Part shown: one piece after another, positions 25,674 to 35,731 of the stretch | How the letters are laid out: every line of letters begins with the position of its first letter | Position numbering within the stretch: the stretch's first letter is position 1 | Assembly (NCBI GenBank): GCA_023390055.1 | Contig: JAEWDP010000011.1 | Span: 1-55,465, forward strand | Length of the DNA: 55,465 bases | Source of the DNA: Pseudomonadota bacterium | Lineage (GTDB): Bacteria; Pseudomonadota; Alphaproteobacteria; Rhizobiales; Rhizobiaceae | Direction of reading: 5' to 3' | Program-made: the position numbers and the translations under genes | The notes under the pieces: generated by a model | Seen by the model: the letters and a program-made list of their open reading frames with translations, nothing else | What the model was told of the DNA's origin: nothing | The model's database searches: none

Positions 25674-26687
25674 ATGGGTCTTATGAATTCCACCGAAACC
25701 GTTCTCGACGAAAAGGCGATTGTTGCAGCTGCCGAGCAGGCCCTGGCCGACATCGCGGGGGTGCGCACGGAAGTTTCAAAGGTCATCTTTGGTCAGGAGC
25801 GGGTCGTGGAAAACACGCTGCTTGCCCTTTTGTCAGGGGGCCACGCACTCCTCGTCGGCGTCCCGGGCCTCGCCAAGACCAAGCTCGTGACAACCCTCGG
25901 TATTGTCCTTGGCCTCGATTCGAGCCGCATCCAGTTCACTCCGGACCTGATGCCCTCCGACATTGTCGGATCCGAGGTCATGGACCAGGACGACAACGGG
26001 CGCCGCTCGTTCCGCTTTGTAAAGGGGCCCGTCTTTGCCCAACTCCTGATGGCCGATGAAATCAACCGCGCGTCCCCGAGAACACAGTCGGCACTTCTGC
26101 AATCCATGCAGGAATATCACGTGACGGTCGCTGGACAGCGCTATGACCTTCCCGCTCCCTTCCACGTTCTGGCCACCCAGAACCCGCTGGAACAGGAAGG
26201 AACCTATCCGTTGCCGGAAGCCCAGCTCGATCGCTTCCTGCTGCAGGTCGACGTCCTCTATCCCGAAATCGAGGCCGAGCGCCAGATCCTCCTGGATACC
26301 ACCGGGACATCGGAGGCCAGAGCGCATGCCATGATCTCCGGCTCCCGCCTTCAGGAAATCCAGGAACTCGTCCGCCAGATGCCAGTCAGCGACACCGTTG
26401 TGGACGCGATCCTGGCCCTCGTCCGATCTGCCCGCCCGGGTCACGGAAACGTTGGCACAGACAAGAATGTTGCCTGGGGACCGGGACCGCGCGCAGGTCA
26501 GGCCCTGATGCTGACAGCCCGTGCGCGCGCCCTCTACGAGGGCCGTCTTGCACCGTCGCTCGACGATGTCTACGCATTGGCCGAACCAGTGTTGCAGCAC
26601 CGCATGGCACTGACTTTTGCGGCACGCGCGGAAGGCATGTCGGTCCGCGACGTGATCGCGGGTCTCGTCAAGCAGGCGCGCAACTGA
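25674..26687 (+). CDS. MoxR family AAA+ ATPase
   Basis: 337 residues. Walker A GVPGLAKT at residues 62-69, Walker B LLMADEIN at 124-131, and the sensor region FHVLATQNPLEQEGTYPLPE followed by QLDRFLL. MoxR ATPases act as chaperone-like factors with VWA-domain partners in assembling enzymes or envelope complexes. The ATG at 25674 follows AAGGAGAG; an in-frame extension to 25566 is rejected. First of four co-directional genes (MoxR, DUF58, DUF4159, membrane protein) with gaps of 27, -4 and 11 nt: an operon. Confidence 0.94.
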   Translation: MGLMNSTETVLDEKAIVAAAEQALADIAGVRTEVSKVIFGQERVVENTLLALLSGGHALLVGVPGLAKTKLVTTLGIVLGLDSSRIQFTPDLMPSDIVGSEVMDQDDNGRRSFRFVKGPVFAQLLMADEINRASPRTQSALLQSMQEYHVTVAGQRYDLPAPFHVLATQNPLEQEGTYPLPEAQLDRFLLQVDVLYPEIEAERQILLDTTGTSEARAHAMISGSRLQEIQELVRQMPVSDTVVDAILALVRSARPGHGNVGTDKNVAWGPGPRAGQALMLTARARALYEGRLAPSLDDVYALAEPVLQHRMALTFAARAEGMSVRDVIAGLVKQARN

Positions 26688-26714
26688 CGCCCCCTGGGCC
26701 GGAAAGGATTGCAC

Positions 26715-27635
26715 GTGGCTCCCATCGGCGAAATCGTCAAACAGACCACAGGCAGCGAACTCCTGTCGCGAGCGCAGGCCCGGGCCGCCCTCGTTCCCGA
26801 TTGCATGGTTGAGGCAAAACGTATCGCCAACACCGTGATTGCCGGCTGGCATGGTCGCCGCAAGCGCGGCGTTGGTGAAAACTTCTGGCAGTTCCGCCCC
26901 TACGCAGAAGGCGAAAGCCTGTCGCGTATCGACTGGCGGCGTTCGGCGCGTGATGACCATACCTATGTCCGCGACCGCGAATGGGAAGCTGCTCATACGG
27001 TCTGGCTGTGGTGCGACCTGTCGGCGTCTATGATGTACAAGTCGACATTTGGTACGGTCTCCAAGGAAAGTCGCGCGCTCGTTTTGATGCTGGCCCTCGC
27101 TGAAATCCTTGCCCGTTCAGGTGAACGTATTGGATGCCCCGGCATCATGGAACCGGTATCCGCCCGCAACGCCGCCGAACGACTTGCGGCCGCCATCATG
27201 CATGCACCACCGACCACAGGCCTGCCGGACACGGCGATGATCCGTAATCGCAGCGACCTCGTGCTGATCAGCGATTTTCTCGATGACGCCAACCAGATCA
27301 TGGAACATCTCAGCCCGCTTGCAAGACGCGGCCTGCGCGGCCATGTGGTGGAGGTTGCCGATCCTGCCGAAGAAATATTCCCCTATGCCGGTCGCACCGA
27401 ATTTACAGACCCGGAAACCGGTGAAAAACTGCTCTCGGGCCGTGCAGAAACAATCCGTGACGATTACCGGCGGGCATATCTCCTGCGTCGGGAAACGCTC
27501 GCAACCAGCTTGCGTCGCCTTGGCTGGAGTTTTGTTTTCCACAGGACCGATCATCTCGCATCAGAGGCATTGATCGCGGTCCACGGCCACCTGAGCGGCA
27601 TGCCGGCAGCCGGCACCGGCGGAGGCCGCACATGA
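26715..27635 (+). CDS. DUF58 domain protein
   Basis: 306 residues. The DUF58 core is GVGENFWQFRPYAEGESLSR followed by IDWRRSARDDHTYVRDREWE. It leads into a VWA-like fold with a MIDAS-type DLSASM. Start GTG at 26715 is chosen for AAAGGA 6 nt upstream; TTG at 26709 is the alternative. The stop overlaps the next ATG (ATGA at 27632-27635). DUF58 proteins pair with MoxR ATPases; a metal-dependent adhesion role is inferred from the motif. Confidence 0.9.
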   Translation: MAPIGEIVKQTTGSELLSRAQARAALVPDCMVEAKRIANTVIAGWHGRRKRGVGENFWQFRPYAEGESLSRIDWRRSARDDHTYVRDREWEAAHTVWLWCDLSASMMYKSTFGTVSKESRALVLMLALAEILARSGERIGCPGIMEPVSARNAAERLAAAIMHAPPTTGLPDTAMIRNRSDLVLISDFLDDANQIMEHLSPLARRGLRGHVVEVADPAEEIFPYAGRTEFTDPETGEKLLSGRAETIRDDYRRAYLLRRETLATSLRRLGWSFVFHRTDHLASEALIAVHGHLSGMPAAGTGGGRT

Positions 27636-30451
27636 TCGCATTTGCCTTTGCCAATCCAGCAATTCTTGCCGCCCTTGTGGCGCTACCCGCCATCTGGTGG
27701 TTGCTGCGCCTCACGCCACCACGCCCGAAGACGGAAGTCTTCCCGCCTCTTCGCATCCTTGCCCGTGTCATGAAACGGGAGGAAACGCCGGCCAGAAGCC
27801 CGTGGTGGCTCACGGCCCTGCGAATGGCACTTGCAGCAACCCTCATTCTTGCCATTGCAGATCCCGTCCTGAACCCTCGCACCAATTCGCTTGATACGGG
27901 CGGCCCCCTTATCCTTGTCGTGGACAATGGCTGGGCAACCTCCATGGACTGGCAGCAACGGGTCGAGACCGCAAAGGCTTTGATCGATGACGCCGAAAAC
28001 GCCGACCTTCCGGTTTCGATCACATTCACTGCAGATCCGTCCCACGACGCCGTGCCGGTCAACGCACTGACAGCCCTTGAAAGATTGGCAGCGGCAAGGC
28101 CGCGCCCGATCGCGCCGGATCGTGCGCATGCGGCCAGCGCCATCGACGAAGCTTTGAACGGAACCGAACCGGGGACGCTTGCTGTCCTTTCCGATGGCAT
28201 TGCCGGCCCGGCCGATCAGGAGGCATTCGATGTTCTTCTGGCGCTTTCACCGGCTCAAATAAGGCTGATCGAAGGAGAAGGCGAAAATGCGCTGGCGATC
28301 ACGTCTGCAACCAACAGCCCCAATTCCATGTCGGTGACGGCAACGCGCCTGCCACAACAGTCACAGCAAGCGGTGCGGATTGACGCCTTGGACATCCAGG
28401 GCCGTGCACTGGCTTCCGGGACCATCGAATTCGGCCCTGGTGCGGGCACTGCAACAGCGGAGATTTCCTCCCCCTTCGAGCTACGCAATGACTTTGCCCG
28501 CCTGCAACTCGACGGCCTTTCGACTGCAGGTGCCGTTCATCTTCTCGATGATGGCTTCAAACGGCGTCGCGTTGCCCTGCTTGCCGGTGACGGCGGGAGC
28601 GATTATCAGCCACTTCTGCAGCCGCTCTATTATATCAGTCGGGCCTTGCAACCCTACGCCGATCTGATCGAACCGAACACGGCTGACCTGTCGGTCTCCA
28701 TCCCACAACTGCTTCAAAGCAATCCGTCCGCCATCATCATGGCTGATATCGGCCGCCTGCCGGCAGAAACCTATGAACCATTACAACGGTGGATATCGCG
28801 CGGCGGGACGCTGATCCGTTTCGCCGGACCGCGCCTTGCGGCGGCCCCGGCCGACGACCCTCTTGTCCCGGTAATCCTGCGCCAGGGAGAGCGTGCGCTC
28901 GGCGGCGCCCTGTCCTGGTCTGAGCCGCAATCATTGGCGAACTTCCCCGATACCGGTCCCTTTGCCGGCATGCCGCATGCCAGTGATATCACGATCAGTC
29001 GGCAGGTTCTCGCCGAACCAACCCCGGATCTTTCCGAGCGTACCTGGGCCAGCCTCGCGGATGGCACGCCCCTGGTGACCACCAGACAGCAGGACGCCGG
29101 CCGCATTGTCCTTTTCCATACGAGCGCGGAAGCGACCTGGTCGAACATGCCGTTATCTGGAACCTTCGTCGAAATGCTGCGTCGCCTCGTGCAGATGGCA
29201 CGTGCTTCCGGCGCACTCAGCACCGACAGTGCGTCCGAGGCGTCGGCGGCGGCACTGCCTCCCTACCGTCTGCTGAATGCCGACGGCGTCCTGACGACAG
29301 ACATCGGATCCGCCAAGCCTGTGACCGTTGATTCAGGCGGGACGGCTGTTTCAAGCTTCGACCATCCACCGGGCCTCTACGGCAGCGAGGATGGCTTTTC
29401 GGCGGTAAACCTTCTGGCACCGGAGGCGGAGCTGTTGCCATTCAATCCCGCGCTAGCCGGACAACCGGTGGAACGCCAGACACTGATTGGCAATGAAGCA
29501 ACCTCGCTGCGACCAATGCTGTTCGCCGCAGCCTTTTTCCTCATCCTCCTGGACAGCCTGATCGTACTCTTCATGAACGGTGCCTTTTCCCGCCTTCCAC
29601 GTGTCAGGCGGCGGTCAGCTATCGGTCTGGCCATGCTGGCCGCCGCCCTGTTTCCCATTGCCCCGGACAGCGCGCGCGCTCAAGATGATGCCAGAGCCGG
29701 AGACGCTGTTGCCATCGAACGGCTCGACACGACCCGCCTCGCCTATGTCATGACGGGCGAAGCAGAAGTCGATCGTCTTTCTAAGCAGGGTCTGCAGGGC
29801 CTGTCGGATTTCCTGACCTACCGCACCACACTCGAGCCTGGTGCCCCTGTCGGGCTGGACATCGAAAACGATGAGCTGGCCTTTTTTCCAATCATCTACT
29901 GGCCAGTCTCCGCCAGTGCAGATATGCCGTCGGCGACGGCAATTTCACGCATTGACGCCTACATGCGCAGCGGCGGAACAGTCCTGTTTGACACCCGCGA
30001 CCAGTATTCGGGTTTCGATGGTTCCGGATCGATCACCGCGAATGGCGAACGACTTCAGGCCATTCTTGCCAATATCGATATCCCACCACTCGAGCCAACA
30101 CCGGAAAATCATGTGCTTGCACGCTCCTTTTATCTGCTTGACGACTTTCCCGGCCGCTACTCTGGCAGCCCATTGTGGGTGGAGGCGCGACAGGAAGCTG
30201 TCCAGACCGGCAGCGAGCTCTCGTCCTCCGGTGATGGCGTCACGCCGATCCTGATTACCGCAAACGACTTTGCCGGGGCATGGGCGATTGATGTGCAAGG
30301 GGCGGCCGTATTGCCCACGGTTCCACAAAACGGGATGCAGCGCGAATATGCCTACCGTGCCGGTGTCAACATCATGATGTACATGCTCACCGGCAACTAC
30401 AAGGCCGATCAGGTGCATGTCCCTGCTCTTCTCGAGCGGCTTGGCCAATAA
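27632..30451 (+). CDS. DUF4159 domain membrane protein with BatA-like N terminus
   Basis: 939 residues. The N-terminal 80 residues have the BatA layout: one membrane helix (FANPAILAALVALPAIWWLL), a soluble PPRPK loop, and a second helix (LRMALAATLILAIA). A large periplasmic region follows with a glutamine-amidotransferase-like stretch (around residues 330-400). There are two membrane helices near residues 630-680 and a C-terminal DUF4159 domain (FFPIIYWPVSA, AYMRSGGTVLFDTRDQ). It overlaps the DUF58 gene by 4 nt. Likely the envelope partner of the MoxR/DUF58 pair; molecular role unknown. Confidence 0.9.
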   Translation: MIAFAFANPAILAALVALPAIWWLLRLTPPRPKTEVFPPLRILARVMKREETPARSPWWLTALRMALAATLILAIADPVLNPRTNSLDTGGPLILVVDNGWATSMDWQQRVETAKALIDDAENADLPVSITFTADPSHDAVPVNALTALERLAAARPRPIAPDRAHAASAIDEALNGTEPGTLAVLSDGIAGPADQEAFDVLLALSPAQIRLIEGEGENALAITSATNSPNSMSVTATRLPQQSQQAVRIDALDIQGRALASGTIEFGPGAGTATAEISSPFELRNDFARLQLDGLSTAGAVHLLDDGFKRRRVALLAGDGGSDYQPLLQPLYYISRALQPYADLIEPNTADLSVSIPQLLQSNPSAIIMADIGRLPAETYEPLQRWISRGGTLIRFAGPRLAAAPADDPLVPVILRQGERALGGALSWSEPQSLANFPDTGPFAGMPHASDITISRQVLAEPTPDLSERTWASLADGTPLVTTRQQDAGRIVLFHTSAEATWSNMPLSGTFVEMLRRLVQMARASGALSTDSASEASAAALPPYRLLNADGVLTTDIGSAKPVTVDSGGTAVSSFDHPPGLYGSEDGFSAVNLLAPEAELLPFNPALAGQPVERQTLIGNEATSLRPMLFAAAFFLILLDSLIVLFMNGAFSRLPRVRRRSAIGLAMLAAALFPIAPDSARAQDDARAGDAVAIERLDTTRLAYVMTGEAEVDRLSKQGLQGLSDFLTYRTTLEPGAPVGLDIENDELAFFPIIYWPVSASADMPSATAISRIDAYMRSGGTVLFDTRDQYSGFDGSGSITANGERLQAILANIDIPPLEPTPENHVLARSFYLLDDFPGRYSGSPLWVEARQEAVQTGSELSSSGDGVTPILITANDFAGAWAIDVQGAAVLPTVPQNGMQREYAYRAGVNIMMYMLTGNYKADQVHVPALLERLGQ

Positions 30452-30462
30452 GGAGAGCAGAC

Positions 30463-32529
30463 ATGACCATCGAATTTGCTCCATTCTTTCCCTGGTCGAT
30501 CCTGGGCGGCCTTGCGCTGTTGGCGATATGTCTGTCCGCACTTGGTCTTTGGCAGCGGGTTCGCGGGGCAGCACTGCGGACAGTGGCACTGGCAGCTCTT
30601 CTGATTGCATTGAGCAATCCCCTCCTCATCCAGGAGGAGCGTGAGCAACTGACCACCGTCGTGCCGATCGTGGTGGATCGGTCTCAGAGTCAGGAAACAA
30701 CCGGACGAAATCCGCAGACCGATGCAGCTCTTGACGCCCTCAAGGACCGTTTCTCCCGCTTTCCCCGCATTGAGACACGTATCGTGGAGGCACGGGACAC
30801 AACGGATACCGACACACCATCGACCAGGCTTTTTTCGGCACTTTCCTCGGCGGTTTCCGATGTCCCTCCCGGACGTATCGGTGGTGCGGTATTCCTGACG
30901 GATGGCCAGATCCACGACCTTCCCGGGATCAACAGGGATCTTCCCTTCAACGCCCCCCTCCATGGATTGATTACCGGCCAGCCGGATGAGTTCGACCGGC
31001 GCGTGCAGATCATCAGCGCTCCACGCTTCGGCATCGTCGGCGAAGAACAGCAATTGCGGTTGCGCGTGTTCGATGATGGCCGCCCGACCGGCCAGACCGC
31101 CGATGTGACCGTGCGCATGAACGGCGTGGAGATCAGTACCATCACGGTAACCCCCGGCACCGACAACCCCTTCTTCTTCACAGTTCCCCGGGGCGGTAAC
31201 AATGTTATGGAATTTTCCGTCGCGGAGGTTCCAGGCGAAGTCACGGCCGTCAACAACCGTGCCGTTCATGTCATCGACGGCGTCCGCCAGAACCTGCGTG
31301 TCCTTCTGGTGTCCGGCGAACCTCATGCCGGTGAACGTGCATGGCGCAATCTGTTGAAATCAGACGCCTCGGTTGATCTCGTCCATTTCACCATTCTGCG
31401 TCCTCCGGAAAAGCAGGATGGCACACCAATCAATGAGCTGTCGCTGATTGCATTCCCGACACGCGAACTCTTCGTCGAGAAGATCGAGGATTTCGATCTG
31501 ATCATCTTTGACCGCTATACACATCGCAATGTACTGCCAATCCTCTACTACGACTACATCGCACAGTATGTTGAAAACGGTGGTGCCCTTCTGATTGCCG
31601 CCGGACCGGAACATGCTGGCGACAATTCAGTTGCCAATACGCCTCTGGCACAGATCCTTCCTGCCCGTCCTACTGGTGAAGTCTACAATGCGGGCTACTA
31701 TCCACGGCTGTCCGAGACCGGCCAGAAACATCCTGTCACCCGCGGCCTCGATGGTGCCGATCAGGAACCGCCCCACTGGGGTCGCTGGTTTCGTACGATC
31801 GATGTCAATCAACCACACGGCGAGACCGTCATGCTCGGCGATCAGTCAAGACCGCTTCTCGTCCTGAGCCGTGAGGCGGAAGGCCGCGTTGCAATGCTCC
31901 TTTCCGACCATGGCTGGTTGTGGGCACGCGGCTTTGAAGGGGGCGGCCCCCACGTGTCGCTTTACCGCCGTATCGCTCACTGGTTGATGAAGGAACCCGA
32001 CCTCGAGGAGGAGGCACTCACAGCGCGCGCTGTCGGTCGCGCCCTGCAGGTCACGCGACAGACGATCGGCGACGACCCCGGGCCGGCGACCATCACCCAC
32101 CCGTCCGGTAAGACAGAAACGGTTCAATTGTCGCAAAGCGGCCCCGGACTTTATCGCTATGAGCGCCTTATGGACGAGACCGGTCTTTTCGAGATTTCTA
32201 ATGGAGAATTCTCGACACTTGTCCATATCGGCACGGTCGATGCTCCAGAATTCAAGGCAATGATCTCCACCGAGGAGGCATTGGCGCCTTATGCAGACAA
32301 GAGCCGGGGACTAGTCACAAGGATTGCCGATGGCGATCGCGTAGCCTTGCCGGATATCCTTCCGGTGCATGGTCAAGTCAGGGTCCAGGACCGCAATCGG
32401 ATGGTGATCCGATTGACGGATGAGACCGTGCTGCGGGGCATCAACACAACCCCGCTGTTTGCAGGTTTCGCAGGATTGTCCGTTCTCTTGTTTGCCATCG
32501 CGGCAATGTGGTGGCGCGAGGGTCGATAA
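30463..32529 (+). CDS. Large membrane protein of the MoxR cluster
   Basis: 688 residues. Two N-terminal membrane helices (about residues 10-27 and 36-53), a VWA-like start (VVPIVVDRSQSQE, a DxSxS motif), and a class-I amidotransferase-like middle (about 340-520, GALLIAAGPEHAG) with no catalytic Cys triad evident. One membrane helix is at the very C terminus (FAGFAGLSVLLFAIAAMWW). It is the last gene of the MoxR operon, 11 nt after the DUF4159 gene. Function unknown; the architecture matches the periplasmic partner proteins that accompany MoxR/DUF58 in rhizobia. Confidence 0.85.
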   Translation: MTIEFAPFFPWSILGGLALLAICLSALGLWQRVRGAALRTVALAALLIALSNPLLIQEEREQLTTVVPIVVDRSQSQETTGRNPQTDAALDALKDRFSRFPRIETRIVEARDTTDTDTPSTRLFSALSSAVSDVPPGRIGGAVFLTDGQIHDLPGINRDLPFNAPLHGLITGQPDEFDRRVQIISAPRFGIVGEEQQLRLRVFDDGRPTGQTADVTVRMNGVEISTITVTPGTDNPFFFTVPRGGNNVMEFSVAEVPGEVTAVNNRAVHVIDGVRQNLRVLLVSGEPHAGERAWRNLLKSDASVDLVHFTILRPPEKQDGTPINELSLIAFPTRELFVEKIEDFDLIIFDRYTHRNVLPILYYDYIAQYVENGGALLIAAGPEHAGDNSVANTPLAQILPARPTGEVYNAGYYPRLSETGQKHPVTRGLDGADQEPPHWGRWFRTIDVNQPHGETVMLGDQSRPLLVLSREAEGRVAMLLSDHGWLWARGFEGGGPHVSLYRRIAHWLMKEPDLEEEALTARAVGRALQVTRQTIGDDPGPATITHPSGKTETVQLSQSGPGLYRYERLMDETGLFEISNGEFSTLVHIGTVDAPEFKAMISTEEALAPYADKSRGLVTRIADGDRVALPDILPVHGQVRVQDRNRMVIRLTDETVLRGINTTPLFAGFAGLSVLLFAIAAMWWREGR

Positions 32530-32615
32530 GGCCCCTCACCTTTTCAATTTGCGATCCTGGCAGAGCTGAAAAAGCTAAAATCGTCTCTTGCCGGTCTGCT
32601 CAGCGCCAATCCCTT

Positions 32616-33929
32616 TCAGGTCAACGGTATTGCACGTGTTTCCGTATCAATGAAATAAGCCGCGACACTTGCAAGCAGCAGAAGTCCAGCAAAGATCGCG
32701 ATCGCAAGGCCAAAGCTCTGCACCACGACCAGAGCCAGAAGAGATGGCGCCAGGAGCCCGCCGAACCGGGCAATGGCGCCCGCCGCACCCATGCCTGTCG
32801 CCCGCGACGCCGTCGGATAAAGTTCTGGCGTAAAGGCGTAAAGGCCTCCCCACGTCCCCAGCAGTGCAAAACTCATGATCAGAAGGGATCCGGCGATCAT
32901 GAAACTGTTGGTGGCAATCACGAAAAGCAGACAGGCGATCGCTGACAGGATGCAGAAGCCGATCAGCGTCGGTCGCCGACCCCACTTTTCCACACCGTAG
33001 GCTGCCAGCGCATAGCCCGGTATCTGCGCCAGCGCCACCAGGACAAGAAAACCATAGCCGCGTATAAAGCCGAAACCTTCTCCGGCGAGACGCGGCGGGA
33101 TCCAGGTAAAGACACCGTAATAGGAGATCGAGACCAGGAACCAGATCGTCAGGATCATGAAGCTACGACGGCGAAGCCCCGCCGAAAATATGCCGACATC
33201 TGCAACCGGAACCGGGGATGCAATCCGCTCACCCGCCGCTGTCGGCTGCTTTCCGTTGATGACCAGCATCCGGTCAATGATCGATTTCGCTTCATCGTTG
33301 CGCCCCTGGCGCACCAGATAAAGAGGCGATTCGGGAAGAAGGAACCGCAGACCAAAGCCGACCACGGCCGGCACTGCGGTTACTGCAAAGATATAGCGCC
33401 ACGCCTCCTCGACCCCCGCAAGGCTCGCAGCCCAGGCGGCAAGAGCGACGATCAGCGTTCCGATCGCCCAGAACCCCTCCAGCAGCACAAGCCAGCGACC
33501 CCGGTTTTTTGCAGGCAGGAATTCGGCCATCATCGCATAGTCGACGGGCAATGTTCCGCCGACAGCGACGCCGGTCAAGAAGCGAAGAAGGAGCAAGATG
33601 GTAAAATCGGGTGCAAAGATCGACAGCGTACCGAAGATGGCATCGCAGGCGACCGTCACGATCAGGACGTTGCGACGGCCAATACGGTCGGCCAGCCGAC
33701 CAAAGCCTATCGCTCCGATCAGCATCCCGAGAAAGAACAGGGTTCCAGTCTGGAGCGCCTGAGGTATGCTCAGCCCGAATGTTGCGGCAATAGATGCAGC
33801 GGTGAATCCAACCGCCAGTACCTGCATTGCATCTGCCGCCCAGACAAGCCCAAATATACCGATAAGACGCCTCTGATATGCTCCGGCACCCGCCCGATCC
33901 AATGCCTCATCGATCGTGATCGTCGTCAT
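32616..33929 (-). CDS. Major facilitator superfamily transporter (sugar/aromatic-acid porter type)
   Basis: 437 residues, 12 predicted membrane helices. MFS signature GFGRLADRIGRRNVL after helix 2, and its half-repeat VEKWGRRPTLIGF after helix 8. The motif LPESPLYLVRQGR at the domain linker places it in the sugar porter/SV2/NiaP-like group, also close to aromatic-acid:H+ symporters. Start 33929 (MTTITIDEALDRAG) is preferred to 33974 because the shorter form opens with the usual N terminus and has a GGTGGA upstream. It follows the GNAT gene by 41 nt, probably co-transcribed. Substrate not determined. Confidence 0.9.
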   Translation of the reverse strand: MTTITIDEALDRAGAGAYQRRLIGIFGLVWAADAMQVLAVGFTAASIAATFGLSIPQALQTGTLFFLGMLIGAIGFGRLADRIGRRNVLIVTVACDAIFGTLSIFAPDFTILLLLRFLTGVAVGGTLPVDYAMMAEFLPAKNRGRWLVLLEGFWAIGTLIVALAAWAASLAGVEEAWRYIFAVTAVPAVVGFGLRFLLPESPLYLVRQGRNDEAKSIIDRMLVINGKQPTAAGERIASPVPVADVGIFSAGLRRRSFMILTIWFLVSISYYGVFTWIPPRLAGEGFGFIRGYGFLVLVALAQIPGYALAAYGVEKWGRRPTLIGFCILSAIACLLFVIATNSFMIAGSLLIMSFALLGTWGGLYAFTPELYPTASRATGMGAAGAIARFGGLLAPSLLALVVVQSFGLAIAIFAGLLLLASVAAYFIDTETRAIPLT

Positions 33930-33970
33930 TCCACCATCCCTTGCCGTGACGAAACTTTGTCGAAAACCTT

Positions 33971-34501
33971 TCAAGCCAAAGTCTGCTTAGAGAACTTGTC
34001 CTGCCTGCGCCAGCAGATTGTACCCTTGATACGCGCGTGGACATCTTTTGCAATCGGCACGACAAGCACACGACCAGGATCGACGGGGCCTGGAAATTCC
34101 AGCGCTCCATAGGCAACCTTCTCAAAGCCAAGCGGCATGTAATAGGGCGGATCCCCCACCAGAATGACTGCTTCCGACCCAAATTTCTGTGCTGCTTCGA
34201 CGGCGATCCTGACCAGTTCCCGACCTATGCCGCGGTTCTTGTAGGCTGGCCGCACTGCCAGCGGTCCGAGCAGATGTCCTTTTACAGCACCCGCAAGGAC
34301 CGGTGTCATACGCACCGATGCAATCGTTTCACCATTATTGAGACAGACGAAGGACAGTGACCGATCATGCGGGCCCTGTTCGCGAATGCGCGCTGCTGCC
34401 CGGGTATGCCGGCCGGGGCCGAAGGCTTCTGCGTTGATATGCTCGATGGCTGCATCGTGCGATGCGTCCTCGGTGAGGTAGACCAGATCGTAGTTGTGCA
34501 T
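33971..34501 (-). CDS. GNAT family N-acetyltransferase
   Basis: 176 residues, YhbS-like. The acetyl-CoA site is visible as LGPLAVRPAYKNRGIGRELV (R/Q-x-x-G-x-G/A type), followed by GSEAVILVGDPPYYMPLGFE. Substrate unknown. Divergent from the glutathionyl-hydroquinone reductase gene (252-nt gap), upstream of the MFS transporter on the same strand. Confidence 0.92.
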   Translation of the reverse strand: MHNYDLVYLTEDASHDAAIEHINAEAFGPGRHTRAAARIREQGPHDRSLSFVCLNNGETIASVRMTPVLAGAVKGHLLGPLAVRPAYKNRGIGRELVRIAVEAAQKFGSEAVILVGDPPYYMPLGFEKVAYGALEFPGPVDPGRVLVVPIAKDVHARIKGTICWRRQDKFSKQTLA

Positions 34502-34753
34502 GGACAGACCGAAGCCTTGAAGTAAAACAGACAGGACAAGTGACCGCGATGACGCTTCTGGAGCGTCATGGTTTCAGATCAGCGTCGTCGCAGTGTCCAT
34601 GCTTCAGTCATCGAAAACCTTTTATGTTCGGCAAGCCGCATTAGCAGCAAACATTCCTGTCGCCAAGACAAAAACACACCGTTTACACCATAGCACCTCG
34701 TAATTCATGCGCCGTGCCGTAAGTTAGCTTTCAAAGTTCAATGGAGAACCGGC

Positions 34754-35731
34754 ATGGGCAGGCTCGTGGAAGGCAAATGGCAGGACGTCTGGTATGATAC
34801 AGAATCGACCAGAGGACATTTCAAACGCTCCGAATCACAGTTTCGAAACTGGGTTACGACGGATGGATCTGCTGGTCCAAGTGGCAATGGCGGCTTCGAT
34901 GCACAATCTGGCCGCTACCATCTGTATGTTTCCTATGCATGCCCCTGGGCGCATCGCACCTTGATCTTCCGCAAGCTCAAGAAACTGGAGGACCATATCG
35001 GCGTATCTGTGGTCGATTACGTGATGCTCGAGAACGGTTGGGAGTTCAAGCGCGGCGAAGGTTCAACCGGAGACCCCCTGTATGATTCCGATTTTCTCTA
35101 TGAGATCTATCTGAAGGCCGATCCGAAATATTCCGGACGCGTTACGGTGCCGATCCTCTGGGACAAGCACAAGAACACGATCGTCTCCAACGAGAGCGCC
35201 GATATCATTCGCATGTTCAACAGCGCCTTTGATACGATTACCGGATCGGAAGACGATTTCTATCCGTCGGACCTTCGCGAAGAGATCGATGCCCTCAACA
35301 CGCTGATTTACGACACCGTCAACAACGGCGTCTACAAGGCCGGTTTCGCAACAGCCCAGGATGCCTATGAGGAAAATGTCAAGCAGGTCTTCGAAACCCT
35401 CGACATGCTTGAGGAGCGCCTGCGTGAAAGCCGCTATCTGTTCGGAAACCGGTTGACCGAAGCCGACTGGCGTCTCTTCACAACACTGGTCCGTTTCGAT
35501 CCGGTCTATGTCGGGCACTTCAAATGCAATATCCGCCGCATTGCCGATTACCCCAACATCGACGCCTATCTTTGTGATCTCTATCAATCACCAGGGATCG
35601 CGGAAACGGTCCATTTCGATCACATCAAGGGGCATTACTACCGCAGCCACAAGACCATCAATCCGACCGGCATCGTACCCGTCGGCCCAGCTCTCGATCT
35701 TGACCGCCCACACGGCAGGAAAAATGCCTAA
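34754..35731 (+). CDS. Glutathionyl-hydroquinone reductase (YqjG/ECM4-type GST)
   Basis: 325 residues, Xi-class glutathione transferase. The catalytic cysteine is Cys63 in SYACPWAHR. The thioredoxin-like half continues with RVTVPILWDKHKNTIVSNES, and the helical half has GNRLTEADWRLFTTLVRFDP and HFDHIKGHYY. It reduces glutathionyl-(chloro)hydroquinones with glutathione, in the cytosol. GGAGAA precedes the ATG at 34754. Single gene, 337 nt of unassigned sequence downstream. Confidence 0.95.
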   Translation: MGRLVEGKWQDVWYDTESTRGHFKRSESQFRNWVTTDGSAGPSGNGGFDAQSGRYHLYVSYACPWAHRTLIFRKLKKLEDHIGVSVVDYVMLENGWEFKRGEGSTGDPLYDSDFLYEIYLKADPKYSGRVTVPILWDKHKNTIVSNESADIIRMFNSAFDTITGSEDDFYPSDLREEIDALNTLIYDTVNNGVYKAGFATAQDAYEENVKQVFETLDMLEERLRESRYLFGNRLTEADWRLFTTLVRFDPVYVGHFKCNIRRIADYPNIDAYLCDLYQSPGIAETVHFDHIKGHYYRSHKTINPTGIVPVGPALDLDRPHGRKNA

